A stretch of DNA of 64,000 bases from contig JBAOIH010000001.1 in the NCBI GenBank assembly GCA_037045645.1, forward strand, positions 806,001 to 870,000, in the 5' to 3' direction. The notes beneath the pieces were generated by a model that saw only the letters and a program-made list of their open reading frames with translations, was not told the origin of the DNA and did not search any database. The position numbers and the translations under genes were made by a program. This DNA comes from Nocardioides sp. GTDB taxonomy: Bacteria; Actinomycetota; Actinomycetes; Propionibacteriales; Nocardioidaceae. Positions 51,767 through 62,100 of this stretch are shown here, piece by piece. Numbering within the stretch: position 1 is the stretch's first letter; every line of letters begins with the position of its first letter.

Positions 51767-53612
51767 TCAGGGGGTGGGTAGCGGCTTGCGCTGTTCGACC
51801 GTGAAGTCGACGCCCGGGTTGCATTCCTTGCCTCTGAGGTAGTCGGCCATCACCGGGTCTCGGGTGTAGACCACCGTGCCGTCGCCGAACGCCTGGACGG
51901 TCGCGCAGACCGTGGCCCCGTCGGCGGGGTTGTAGGCGTACGCGGCGAAGCGCAACTCGTCGCTCAGATCCTTGGAGGCGATCTCCATGGTCCAGAAACT
52001 CAGGGTGTAATCACCGCTGAGCCACCCCCCGAACGCCGGGAAGAAGCCGGCGAACAGCGTCTTGGGGTTCTCGTCCAGAGCGCTGAGCATCCGTGCGGTC
52101 GGGGCGTCGTAGGTCTGGTCGGCGCGCCACTGCATCGGCGTGAACATGCGGTCGATCGCCATCGGTGTCGGCGGCACCGACTTGACCATGCCGACGGTCA
52201 GGATCACCAGCGCCACGCCGACCCCCATTCCCCGCCAGCCACGGCGGGCCAGTGCCCGCGCGGGGACCTGGAGTGCTGCGGGCGCGAGGATGACGATCAG
52301 GCAGGCCACCAGCAACGAATACTTCGCGGGGTAGTAGCCCCACCAACTCGGCATCTCGGCGCGTTGGCGGATCAGGGCGTACGTCGCCAAGGCCGTGAGT
52401 GGTGCGGCGGCCAGGACCCCCCACTTGACGTCGGATGAGATCCAGCGCCAACCGAGGATGACCACCGCCACGAGCAGTCCCGCGAGCCCGAAGGTCCACT
52501 GATAACTGACGATCGGCACGGCCCCGTCGAGAGCGAGGTTTCCACTTTGAGCCGTGACGTCGGCGAACGTCACCTTCCAGGCGTAGACCATCGCGGCGAA
52601 GAAGAGTCCGAAGGGAATCGCCAGACGCCACTTCAGCGTCGGCCACGAGCGGAGCGTGGCGACCGCGGCGGCCAACAACCACGACGCGGGGATCACCGCG
52701 AGGGGACCCCACGCCACCGCCGCACCCCAGGTGGCCAGCACCAGGCCGCTGAGCGCCGCGATCGTGTGGTCGTGTCGCTTGAGCCAGCAGATCCAGCCAC
52801 ACAGCAGCACCAGCAGCGCCGGGAACATGTTCTGGTAGCCGTAGAAGGACGCCACACCGGCGGCGAACCACAACCAGGGTTGAGCCGCCGCCAGTGCCGC
52901 CCACATCGTCCGCTCGCCCCACGAGCCCTTGACCCGGCTCATGGTGATGGCGCCGGCGAGCAGGCTCAGCAGTGCCCAGGAGGCCAGAAAGCTGTTGCGA
53001 CCACTGACCAGCCAGACCCGCGCCTGGTCCCCGTACGACAGCCCGTCGAGCCCCGCCGACACCCAGGCGCTGTTGAGGATCGTGGTCAGGGGGAGCTGCG
53101 TTGCCGCGTGTGGCCAGGCCGCCTTCGGCCAGGAACGACCTGTTGATGATCAGGTTGTTGGCGCTGTCTTGGGCCAAGGTCCAGCCCAGCCAGGGAAAGT
53201 TCACCTTCAGCGCGAGGCTGCCCAGATACAGCAGCACCAGGGTGGGCAGCAGAGCTGCCCCCGCCAGATCGCGCCACTGTCTGCGGTCGAGAAACGCGCC
53301 CTCGGTCTCGACCGGCAACGCCAATACGGCCGCGTGGATCAGCCCGAACGCCGTGGCGCCGATGATGAAGTCGGTGCCGAAACTCCACCCGGCGTGGGGC
53401 GTCGCATAGGCCGCCAGCAGGATCACGATCAAGGCCGACAAGATCGCCAGCGCGGCGCCGAGCAACGCGCCGACGCGGCGGGCGTACGCCAAGGTCGCGG
53501 TCGCGAGCACCACGAACATCAACGGCCACACCCGGTTGAGGGGGTGGGCCAGCAGTGCGGCGACAACGACGGCGAAGGTCGTGATCGCGGCGGGAAGCGT
53601 ACGGCCCCTCAT
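51767..53612 (-). pseudogene. Polytopic membrane protein gene with a frameshift
   Basis: The N-terminal frame starts at ATG 53612 (MRGRTLPAAITTF) and is membrane-protein-like through SANNLIINRSFLAEGG, then turns into nonsense. The matching C-terminal frame (ILNSAWVSAGLDGLSYGD onward) runs to 51767. Removing one base of the G5 tract at 53089-53093 joins them into a 614-residue protein with about 12 membrane segments and a soluble C-terminus. The 1846-bp length is one more than a multiple of three, as expected. The family is not recognised; a GT-C-like glycosyltransferase is possible from context. It may be a true pseudogene, phase variation or a sequencing error. ATG 53612 overlaps the acyltransferase stop. 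Confidence 0.75.
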
Positions 53613-54676
53613 GAGACGGGCCCCACGTGTGGATCGGGCACCGGATGTTCGCGGCGACGCAGCTTGACGATCCGGTCCTTCAGGCGCAGCGACGGATCCT
53701 CGATCAGTCGCCAACTGCCGAAGGCGAGCACGCCCGCGCCGAGATAGACCAGCGGCAGGTTGTAGGCCATCCGGTGCACGCCGAGGTAGTCGATCACCAA
53801 CTGCTGCACCGGGAAGCCCCACAGGTACAGCCCGTACGACAGGTCGCCGAAACGAGAGGCGCGCCGCAGGTAGGGGGTGTTGCCTCGCCCGAGGACCAGC
53901 ACGACGTACGGCAGCGTCAACGGTGCGTAGTAGGGCAGCCACATCGGCCGAAGCGATATGGCGAGCAGGAACACACAGAAGACGATGACGGCCACGTCCG
54001 TGCGGAAGATGTCGGGCCACCTTTGTTCGGCGGTCGCGATCAGCGCACCCGCGGCGAAGAAGACCCACATGCCGGCGGCGTCGGTGATCCGGCTGCCCCA
54101 GATCACCTGCGACTCCAGCGGGGGGATCTGGCTCAGGTACATGGCACCGACCAGCAAGACGACCAAGATCGCGGCCCGCGGGCCGAGCCACTTGACTGCG
54201 GCCAGGGGCACCACGAGATAGCAGAAGAACTCGGCCGGCAGTGTCCACAGTGAGCCGTTGACGGCGAAGGGGTAGGGCAGTTGCTCCCAGACGCCCGGCA
54301 GCGGATAACGCGCCCGCATGACCAGGTTGTTGAGGTAGTCCCACGTGGCCGAACTGCGGAAGTAGTCGCCCACCGGGAGGCTGGTCACCAGCGGCCCGAT
54401 CACGAAGACGCAGATCAGGACACAGGCGATCAGCGCGGGCATGATCCTCAGCAGGCGCGCGGCGAAATAGGAGAACAGGTCTCGTTTGCGCACCCAACTG
54501 ATCGTGATCAGGTAGCCACTGATCGAGAAGAAGATCACCACACCGAACGTCGAGATCGCATAGCCGAGGAAACCGGGCACCTCGGCTGGGCGGCCCACCA
54601 GGTGGAAGGCGTGTCCGAGGATCACCATGGCCGCGCCGATCAAGCGCAAGGCGTCGTAATTGTTGCTGCGAGTCAT
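53609..54676 (-). CDS. Acyltransferase 3 family membrane protein (OafA-like)
   Basis: A 355-residue membrane enzyme with about ten segments. YDALRLIGAAMVILGHAFH carries the family's conserved Arg and His, FFSISGYLI is the second hallmark and NGSLWTLPAEFF the third. It transfers acyl groups (often acetyl) onto exported sugars. TAGCGT on the minus strand (54685-54690) lies 8 nt before the ATG, so it is probably leaderless. It is coupled to the frameshifted membrane-protein gene by an ATGA overlap. Confidence 0.88.
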   Translation of the reverse strand: MTRSNNYDALRLIGAAMVILGHAFHLVGRPAEVPGFLGYAISTFGVVIFFSISGYLITISWVRKRDLFSYFAARLLRIMPALIACVLICVFVIGPLVTSLPVGDYFRSSATWDYLNNLVMRARYPLPGVWEQLPYPFAVNGSLWTLPAEFFCYLVVPLAAVKWLGPRAAILVVLLVGAMYLSQIPPLESQVIWGSRITDAAGMWVFFAAGALIATAEQRWPDIFRTDVAVIVFCVFLLAISLRPMWLPYYAPLTLPYVVLVLGRGNTPYLRRASRFGDLSYGLYLWGFPVQQLVIDYLGVHRMAYNLPLVYLGAGVLAFGSWRLIEDPSLRLKDRIVKLRRREHPVPDPHVGPVS

Positions 54677-54711
54677 CGCGCAGGACGCTACCGCTCAGTG
54701 TGCCGGTCGGC

Positions 54712-55611
54712 CTAAAGCAGCGTGGCGGCGTGACGTACGACCGCGCGCAGCGCTTGCGGGTCTCGCGACTTGAGCGCAGCCGGGACCAGGGTCAGGCCGT
54801 GCAAGCGGGATGTCCAACGCAGCCGGGCGGCTCGCCTCGCCTTGGGCCAGCCTCGCGCGGCCATCTGGTCGACGGCTTGGGCGTAGTAGGTGCGCTCGTC
54901 GGGCAGGCGTCGGCCGGTCAGCAGGCTGGCCGACGACGCGCTCTCGGTGTGGCGCCGGTAGGCGAAGACGACCTCGGAGTCGAGGACCAGCGACTCACCC
55001 CCGACGGCCATGTCCACGACCAGTGCCATGTCCTGGATGATCGGCAGGCCGTCGCGGAAGGGATAACGCCGGATCACCTCGGTGCGAAACACCAACGACG
55101 GCCAATACAGCCAGTTGCCGTGCAGCAGGCTCGTAGCCAGCCGTTCGCCTCGAAGGACCAGTGGAGCGTCGGCGTGGGGACGCAGCGCGCGCTTGACCTT
55201 GTCGCCGAGCGGCTCGGCCGGATCTCCGTGCTCGTCGATCACGCGTACGCCCGGCTGGATGATGCCGGCGTCCGGGTGCCGCGCGTGCAGCGCCAGTACC
55301 CGGGAGACGAAGCCGGGCAGCATCAGGTCGTCGCAGCCCAGGAACATCATCAGCGGCAACTGCGCCAGATCCCGGCACGCCTCGTAATTGGCGGTGATGC
55401 CCAGGTTGACCTCGTGGCGTACGTAGCGGATGCGCGGGTCGGTCTCGGCTGCGAAGTGGGCGGCGACCGACTCGTCGGGATAGCAGTCGTCCACGATCGT
55501 GAGCCGCCACCGGGCATCTTCTTGGGAGCGGACGCTCTCGACGGCGTCGTAGAGGAGTTGAGGGTCGCCCCAGAAGGGCAACATCACCTCGAGCAGCGGC
55601 GCGTCACCCAT
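54712..55611 (-). CDS. Family 2 glycosyltransferase
   Basis: A 299-residue GT-A enzyme. EVMLPFWGDPQLLYDAVES is the nucleotide-binding start, LTIVDDCYPD holds the first Asp pair, FLGCDDLMLPG the metal-binding motif and LPIIQDMALVVDM the catalytic-base region. ATG 55611 overlaps the DUF2304 stop by 8 nt. An upstream extension would run through the DUF2304 gene. It belongs to the leftward operon 56778-54712. Confidence 0.85.
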   Translation of the reverse strand: MGDAPLLEVMLPFWGDPQLLYDAVESVRSQEDARWRLTIVDDCYPDESVAAHFAAETDPRIRYVRHEVNLGITANYEACRDLAQLPLMMFLGCDDLMLPGFVSRVLALHARHPDAGIIQPGVRVIDEHGDPAEPLGDKVKRALRPHADAPLVLRGERLATSLLHGNWLYWPSLVFRTEVIRRYPFRDGLPIIQDMALVVDMAVGGESLVLDSEVVFAYRRHTESASSASLLTGRRLPDERTYYAQAVDQMAARGWPKARRAARLRWTSRLHGLTLVPAALKSRDPQALRAVVRHAATLL

Positions 55612-55999
55612 CCTGGTCGGGCTCCTGCTCACTCGTGCGTGGATTCTCGCCCCGCTGCTCGTCGAGTCGTCGTACGTCCAGCCGCAAGAGCGCGAGTTCC
55701 TCGGCCAGGGTCCGGGTCTGTGCCTCCAGGCGACCGAGCTCATAACTGTGCTGCAGGCTCAAGACCAACAGCACGATCGAGGCGACGAAGAAGAGCAGGT
55801 TGGTCGGCACTTCGAGGCCGATGAACCGGCTGATTCCCTCCAGAACGGGCGGGAACGCAGCGAGGATGAATGCCCCGACCGAGATCACGAACCAGATGAC
55901 GGCGTACTTTTCGCGCAACCGGTGGCGGCGCATCATCTCGAACAGCGTGAAGAGGATGATCAGCGAGCTCGTGAGTCCCAGCAGGATCGGGCCGGTCAT
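55604..55999 (-). CDS. DUF2304 membrane protein
   Basis: A 131-residue protein with three hydrophobic segments (about 3-20, 34-52, 65-85) and a charged C-terminal coiled coil (about 85-120). DUF2304 proteins usually pair with DPM1-like glycosyltransferases, as here, where the start overlaps the stop of 55996-56778 as ATGA. A role in supporting polyprenyl-phosphate-sugar synthesis or sugar flipping is inferred from that pairing. Confidence 0.85.
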   Translation of the reverse strand: MTGPILLGLTSSLIILFTLFEMMRRHRLREKYAVIWFVISVGAFILAAFPPVLEGISRFIGLEVPTNLLFFVASIVLLVLSLQHSYELGRLEAQTRTLAEELALLRLDVRRLDEQRGENPRTSEQEPDQDG

Positions 56000-56778
56000 G
56001 AGGCGGCCTCCTGCTGCCCCTGGGTGATGACCGAGTGGGTGGCGCCCTCGTCGAAGGCGGCCGGCCATTTGCGTACGAGCGCCAGGCCGAGCGCGACGAC
56101 GGCGCGCATCAGATAGAGGGCGGCGCGGGCCGGGGACGTGCTGGCCCGACCGGTTCGGCGAGGGCGCATGTCCACCGGGATCTGCACGACCTTGCAGCCC
56201 ATCCTGCTGGCGATGACCAGCGATTCGACGGTGTCGCCGAGGTATTCGGCCGGGTAGTGCGCTGCGAAGATGGCGATGGCGCGACGGTTGCCGGCACGAA
56301 AGCCCGACGTGGTGTCGGTCAATCGAGCCCGCGTTACGAGGGAGAGCACCCGCGCGAGCAGCACCATCGCCCAACGGCGCGGGCCGCGGACCCGATAAGG
56401 GTCGTCGGCGTGGGCGAACCTTGCTCCGATCGCCACGTCGCAGTGGTCGAGCGCTGCCACGAGTCCGGGGAGGAACCGAGGATCGTGCTGGCCGTCGGCG
56501 TCGATCTGGACGGCCACGTCGTAGTCGTGGCGCAGCGCGTAGCGATAACCCGTCCGCATGGCGCCCCCCACGCCGAGGTTGAACGGCAACTCGCACACCA
56601 GGGCTCCGGTCTCACGAGCGCGCAACACGGTGGCGTCGCCGGATCCGTCATCGACCACGAGCACGTCGACCTCGGGGTTGGTCGCCTTGATCTCGGCCAA
56701 GGTGTCGGCGATCGAGCCCTGTTCGTTCCATGCCGGGACGATCACCAGAACGCGCGGAGTCGGGCTCGGGTGGGGCAT
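55996..56778 (-). CDS. DPM1-like polyprenyl-phosphate glycosyltransferase
   Basis: A 260-residue GT2 enzyme. VLVIVPAWNEQGSIADTL opens the domain, VLVVDDGSGD and QIDADGQHDPRFLPGL carry the acidic motifs, and TDTTSGFRAGNRRA is the DPM1-type signature. It likely loads a sugar onto polyprenyl phosphate at the membrane for use by GT-C enzymes. ATG 56778 has TAGCCT 6 nt upstream. First gene of the leftward operon that closes island 2. Confidence 0.87.
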   Translation of the reverse strand: MPHPSPTPRVLVIVPAWNEQGSIADTLAEIKATNPEVDVLVVDDGSGDATVLRARETGALVCELPFNLGVGGAMRTGYRYALRHDYDVAVQIDADGQHDPRFLPGLVAALDHCDVAIGARFAHADDPYRVRGPRRWAMVLLARVLSLVTRARLTDTTSGFRAGNRRAIAIFAAHYPAEYLGDTVESLVIASRMGCKVVQIPVDMRPRRTGRASTSPARAALYLMRAVVALGLALVRKWPAAFDEGATHSVITQGQQEAAS

Positions 56779-56876
56779 GTACGAAGGCTAGCAACGGGCA
56801 ACCTGGCGCAGCGGCTCACCATTAGGCTCGTCCTTCGAGCAGGGCCAAGAACAAGGCCAGAAACAAGGAAGGTCCC

Positions 56877-57593
56877 GTGTCTCGCGAGCAACCACCCCAG
56901 CAGGCACCGCCGGTACAGCGGCTTCGGATCCGGTACGCCAAGCGCGGCCGACTCCGGTTCACCTCCCACCGTGACTTCTCCCGGGCTTTCGAGCGTGCGG
57001 TGTTTCGGGCTCGGTTGCCGATGGCGTACTCCTCGGGCTTCAACCCGCACCCGCGGATCTCGTACGCCGGTGCCTCACCGACCGGCGCGGCCAGCGAGGC
57101 CGAATACCTCGAGATCGGCCTGCGTGAGGTGATCGACCCCGTGGTCGCACTGGCTGCGTTGGCCGACTCGTTGCCCGACGGGCTCGACGTGCTGGAGATC
57201 GTGGAGACCCCGACGGAGAACCGCACCTCGTTGACCGAGCGGCTGACGGGCAGTCGGTGGCGGATCGAGGCATCGGGTGCCGGTGAGCCGGCCGCCGCGG
57301 CGGTGGCGACCTTCCTGGCGACCGACGAGCACCCGGTTCAGCGGATGACCAAGAAGGGTTTGCGTACCTTCGATGCCCGCGCTGCTGTGATCGCGCTGGT
57401 CGTCGCGACCAGCGATGAAGGCCGGCTCGTGCTGGATCTGGTGCTCAGGCACGGTGAGCCCTCGGTGCGTCCCGATGATGTCGTACGCGCCCTAGTCGAG
57501 GCCGGTGCGGTGTTGGACGGCCCACTGTTCAGCCGGCTCGCCCAGGGAGTCCTCGACGATTCCACGGGTGAGATCGGCGATCCGTTCGCGTGA
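56877..57593 (+). CDS. TIGR03936-family radical SAM-associated protein
   Basis: A 238-residue DUF2344 protein. LRIRYAKRGRLRFTSHRDF and AYSSGFNPHPRISY are the family signature. It usually sits directly after the TIGR03960 radical SAM gene and before rne. Here it kept its place before rne but lost the first neighbour to island 2. GTG 56877 follows AAGGAAGG. TAGGCT at 56823-56828 gives a roughly 40-nt leader. The function is unknown, with a possible tie to RNA or ribosome processing from synteny. Confidence 0.9.
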   Translation: MSREQPPQQAPPVQRLRIRYAKRGRLRFTSHRDFSRAFERAVFRARLPMAYSSGFNPHPRISYAGASPTGAASEAEYLEIGLREVIDPVVALAALADSLPDGLDVLEIVETPTENRTSLTERLTGSRWRIEASGAGEPAAAAVATFLATDEHPVQRMTKKGLRTFDARAAVIALVVATSDEGRLVLDLVLRHGEPSVRPDDVVRALVEAGAVLDGPLFSRLAQGVLDDSTGEIGDPFA

Positions 57594-58783
57594 ACTTCGT
57601 GCGTACGGTCAGCGACGCCGAACGTCGAGCGCGACTCGGTCTCAGGCACGCGCTCGCCCCCGGGGCGCGGCTGGGTTCGGCCGAGGAGGTCACCGATGCT
57701 CTGGTCGTGTTGCATTCGACCGAACCGCCGACGGTGCACCTGTCCGCCGCCGCGCGGTTGCGCGATCCTTCGCTGGACGAGGTCGAGCGCGCCCTCTATC
57801 GAGACCGGACGCTGGTCAAACAACTGGCGATGCGGCGCACGCTCTTCGTCTTTGCCCGCGAGTTGCTGCCCGCGGCCTGGGGGAGTGTTTCTGCGCGAGT
57901 GGCGCAGCAGGAAGCGGCCCGGCTTGCCAAGGAGATCGTCCGACATGGCGTCGCCGAGGACGGTGAGGCGTGGGTAGCGACGGCATGCGCTGCTGTGCTC
58001 GCGCGGTTGCGAGGCGGCGACGAGATGTCCGCGACCGCGCTGCGCGAGGAGTTGCCGGAGATCGAGGGGCGCACCCAGGCAGACCCGACCCGACGCTGGG
58101 CGGTGGCGCAATCGTTCGCGCCACGCGTCCTCACGCTGCTAGGTGCGCGCGGGCAGGTCGTACGCGGGCACAACGCCGGGCATTGGCGCATCTCCAAACC
58201 GCTGTGGACGGCGACGTCGACGTGGTTGGGAGACGTGCCTTCTCCCTGGACCCGCGAGGCGGGGTACGCCGAGTTGGTGCGCCGGTGGCTGGCCCGTTTC
58301 GGTCCCGGCACCGAGGCCGACCTGGTCTGGTGGCTGGGCGCCACCAAGGCAGCCGTACGACAGGCGCTCATCGACGTGGAGGCGGTCGGCGTCGGCCTGG
58401 AGGACGGCAGTGCGGCCTGGTTGCTGCCGGACGATCTGGACGAGGTCTCGGCTCCGGAGGAATGGGTCGCCCTGCTGCCCACCCTCGACCCGACCACCAT
58501 GGGATGGCGGGGCCGCGACTTCTACCTGGATCCGAGGTTGACGCCGTTCCTGTTCGACACCAACGGCAACGCTGGGACCACGATCTGGGTGGACGGCCAC
58601 ATCGTGGGTGCGTGGGTGCAAGACGAGCGAGCGCGGGTCGTGCCGGTCGTGCACGCGGGAGTGACGGCACGACAACGAGCCTTGATCGAGGCCGAGTCGG
58701 AGCGACTGACCGGGGTCCTGGACGGTGAAGAGGTCCGCAGTGTCTACAAGTCGGCTCTGATGAAGGGTGAGCCGCTCCCGTGA
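57590..58783 (+). CDS. Winged helix DNA-binding domain protein (HTH_42 / AlkZ-like superfamily)
   Basis: A 397-residue protein resembling the YcaQ/AlkZ superfamily of DNA glycosylases: an N-terminal helical region (LVVLHSTEPPTVHLSAAARL), tandem winged helices and a C-terminal beta domain (FLFDTNGNAGTTIWVDGH). The AlkZ Gln-x-Gln/Asp catalytic motif is not present at the expected site, which reads HSTE. Glycosylase activity is therefore doubtful. GTG 57590 overlaps the preceding stop as GTGA. Confidence 0.75.
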   Translation: MNFVRTVSDAERRARLGLRHALAPGARLGSAEEVTDALVVLHSTEPPTVHLSAAARLRDPSLDEVERALYRDRTLVKQLAMRRTLFVFARELLPAAWGSVSARVAQQEAARLAKEIVRHGVAEDGEAWVATACAAVLARLRGGDEMSATALREELPEIEGRTQADPTRRWAVAQSFAPRVLTLLGARGQVVRGHNAGHWRISKPLWTATSTWLGDVPSPWTREAGYAELVRRWLARFGPGTEADLVWWLGATKAAVRQALIDVEAVGVGLEDGSAAWLLPDDLDEVSAPEEWVALLPTLDPTTMGWRGRDFYLDPRLTPFLFDTNGNAGTTIWVDGHIVGAWVQDERARVVPVVHAGVTARQRALIEAESERLTGVLDGEEVRSVYKSALMKGEPLP

Positions 58784-59130
58784 TCGCGGCGTCGCCCGCT
58801 CCAGTGTGATGTTGTGCGATACTGACCCTCGATCGAGGCACCCCGGCCCGTCCGGAGTGCTGAGATCCGACGACGTTCTCGCCGGTCCTGATGCCCGTCC
58901 GCGGGCCTGGGGTCCCGGCACGACGAGTCCGATCGCCGCCAGCCCGCGACGCGGCCTGAACCACAGGCCCAGCGACCGCGGTAGGCCGACGATCTGGCCC
59001 GTTCGACGCACCAGCGGGGAGTGTCGCCGCCACGCAAGCTTTGTGCGGCCCGGACCGCGCCCGTCCGATCTCGGACGAGCACGTCCTCGGGTTGCGCCTA
59101 CCTCCGCAGCGATGCGGACTGAGGAGCACC
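58784..59130 (+). promoter_or_regulatory. Long 5' leader of the RNase E/G gene
   Basis: A 347-nt GC-rich gap without a convincing ORF. A possible -10 GATACT lies at about 58816. Several inverted repeats are visible, such as GCCCGTCCGCGGGC near 58891. RNase E genes often control their own mRNA through a structured leader, which would fit. GAGGAG (59121-59126) is the ribosome site. Confidence 0.4.
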
Positions 59131-62100
59131 ATGCTCGACAACGAAGATCTCTCCGGCGAATCGACCCGCGAGGCAGCGGCGCCCGACACGCCCACAGACA
59201 CTCCCACAGATTCAGGGCCTGGCACGCCGGAGGCGGCCGCGGCCCCCGTGATCCGCAAGACCACCCGCAAACGGGCCACCAAGAAGGTCGCGTCCACTGA
59301 CCCGACGAGCGAGGGTCAGGACACGTTGCCGCCGCGCGACGCCGCGGCAGACCAGTCGGTGGACTCGACGTCCACCGAGGAGAGTCAGCCTGCCAAGACA
59401 CCGCGCAAACGGGCACCTCGCAAGCCCAAGGCCGTCGAGGTGGCGCTCGACGAACTGGCTGCGGAGGCTGCCCCCGTGGACGAGAGCAACTCCGAAGCGG
59501 CGAGTGCGGCGCCCGCGAAGAAGGCCCCCCGCAAGCGCGCCTCGCGCAAGAAGGTGGCGCCCGAGACGCCAGACGCGACGGGTTCCGTGGAAGCGGCGGA
59601 TGCCTCGCAGGACACCTCCGAATCGTCGGATCGACCCGCGGTCGGGGCGCCGCTGTTCCAGGCGCCCGAGACTGCTGCTGCCGAGACTGCCGCCTCCGAA
59701 AAGGGCGGCTCGCAGAAGTCGAAGTCCACGCGCAGGCGGAAGAAGTCCAGCCCTGCCGTCGAGCCCGAGGCAACCGAGGACACGGCGCCGGACGAGGCCG
59801 GCGAGTCAACTGACCCGGAAGCGGAGACCACACCGGACTCGGGGAGCGGTGACGAGTCCGCCGAGACCTCCGAACGCCAGACTGATGACGGCGAAGACGC
59901 CGTTGCCGACGACGCTGACGACGACTCCTCGGACGACGACTCCGGGCAGGGCCCGGCGCGGCGTCGTCGCCGCAGGGGAGGGCGTCGCCGTCGTCGTCCC
60001 GGTGCTGGCGACGAGTCCGATGCCGAGGCGTCCGACGCCGAGGGTGAGTCGGGAGACCCCCAGGCCGCCGACGATGCCCAGGAGTCCGAGAGCACGACGT
60101 CACGTCGTCGCCGTCGGCGCCGCCGGGCGGGCGAGGAGAGCGACAACGCCTCCGACGACCCGGCCAACACCGTCACCCGCGTACGCCGTGGTCGCTCCGT
60201 GGAGGACGAGATCACCGCGGTGTCGGGGTCCACTCGCCTGGAGGCCAAGAAGCAGCGTCGCCGCGAGGGTCGCGAGGCCGGCCGTCGCCGCGCGCCGATT
60301 GTGACCGAGGCGGAATTCCTGGCCCGGCGTGAGTCTGTCGACCGGGTGATGGCCATCCGTCAGCGCGACGATGTCACCCAGATCGCGGTCCTGGAGGACA
60401 AGGTGCTCGTCGAGCACTATGTCGCGCGGGAGTCGCAGACGTCGCTGATCGGCAACGTCTACCTCGGCAGGGTGCAAAACGTCCTGCCGTCGATGGAGGC
60501 CGCTTTCATCGACATCGGCAAGGGCCGCAACGCCGTGCTTTATGCCGGTGAGGTCAATTGGTCGGCGCTGGGCCACCCGGAGGGACAGCCCCGCAAGATC
60601 GAGTCGGTGCTCTCGTCGGGGCAGGCCGTGATGGTCCAGGTCACCAAGGACCCGATCGGGCACAAGGGTGCTCGTCTGACCAGCCAGATCTCGTTGGCCG
60701 GTCGATTCCTGGTCTACGTGCCCGACGGCACCACGTCCGGCATCTCGCGCAAACTGCCTGACACCGAGCGCACCCGCCTGCGTACGGTCCTCAAGGACAT
60801 CGTCCCCGACACCGCCGGGGTGATTGTGCGCACCGCGGCCGAGGGCGCCGCCGAGGACGAACTCACGCGTGACGTCGAGCGGCTCAAGGCCCGCTGGGAC
60901 GACATCGAGAAGAAGGCCGGCAAGGGCAACTCCCCGCAGTTGCTCTATGGCGAGCCCGACCTGACGCTGAAGGTCGTGCGCGACCTGTTCACCGAGGACT
61001 TCGCCAAGCTCGTCATCGAGGGTGACGACGCCTGGGACACCGTGCACGGGTACGTCGAGCACGTGGCCCCCGACCTGGCGGAGCGGATGGAGAAGTACGA
61101 CCCCGCCGAGGCGAACAACGGCGGTCGCGGCCTCTTCACGCAGCTGCGCATAGAGGAGCAGATCCACAAGGGCCTGGACCGCAAGGTGTGGCTGCCCTCG
61201 GGTGGTTCTCTGGTGATCGACCGCACCGAGGCGATGACCGTGGTCGACGTCAACACCGGCAAGTTCACCGGTTCCGGCGGCAACCTGGAAGAGACCGTCA
61301 CCAAGAACAACCTCGAGGCAGCCGAAGAGATCGTGCGCCAACTGCGGTTGCGCGACATCGGCGGCATCATCGTGGTCGACTTCATCGACATGGTGTTGGA
61401 GTCCAACCGCGATCTCGTGCTGCGTCGCCTGGTCGAGTGCCTGGGTCGCGACCGCACCCGTCACCAGGTCGCGGAGGTCACCTCGCTCGGCCTGGTGCAG
61501 ATGACCCGCAAGCGGATCGGCACCGGGTTGTTGGAGGCATTCTCGGAGTCGTGTGATGCCTGCTCCGGCCGCGGTGTGATCGTGGCCGAGGCGCCGGTCG
61601 AGCCGAAGCGGTCGCCCGATGACAACGGCGGCGGTCGCTCCCGGCGTACGCGTGGAGGCCGCGGTCGCGGCGACAACGACGCGTCCGGCAACAACTCCGG
61701 CAACGGTCGGGGCACCGGTTCGAACGGCAACCAGAACGGAAGCCAGAACGGCAACCCGGCCCGTCCGGCCGTCCCGAGCCCCCGCGATGTAGCGGCGATG
61801 GCCAAGCCGGAATCTGGCGAAGCCGCGGAGCCCGCGGAGGTGGCCGAGCCCGTCGAAGCGCCGGAGGCGGTGGCTTCTGTCGAGTCAGCCGTGTCGGAAC
61901 CGACTGCACCCGAGCAGAGCGTGCCCGACGCAGCCGAGCAGCCCGCTGCTGACACAGCCGAGCGGTCCGTTGCCGCGCCGCGGGTCGTGACCCGGACGCG
62001 TCGGCGAGCCGCGAGCCGCCCCGCGGGCCCGCCGGTGGTCTCCGACGGCGCAACTCCGGCGGAGTCGGCCCCTGACGCGGCCGGCGACGCCACGTCTGAG

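Noticed and set aside
52011..54497. An 828-residue minus-strand ORF taken as one protein
   Set aside because: It joins antisense-frame sequence of the acyltransferase, the true N-terminal half of the membrane protein and a nonsense tail after the frameshift. Only the middle part is real.
59041..59130. Earlier start of RNase E at 59041
   Set aside because: The added residues are leader-derived and without a ribosome site, while ATG 59131 follows GAGGAG.
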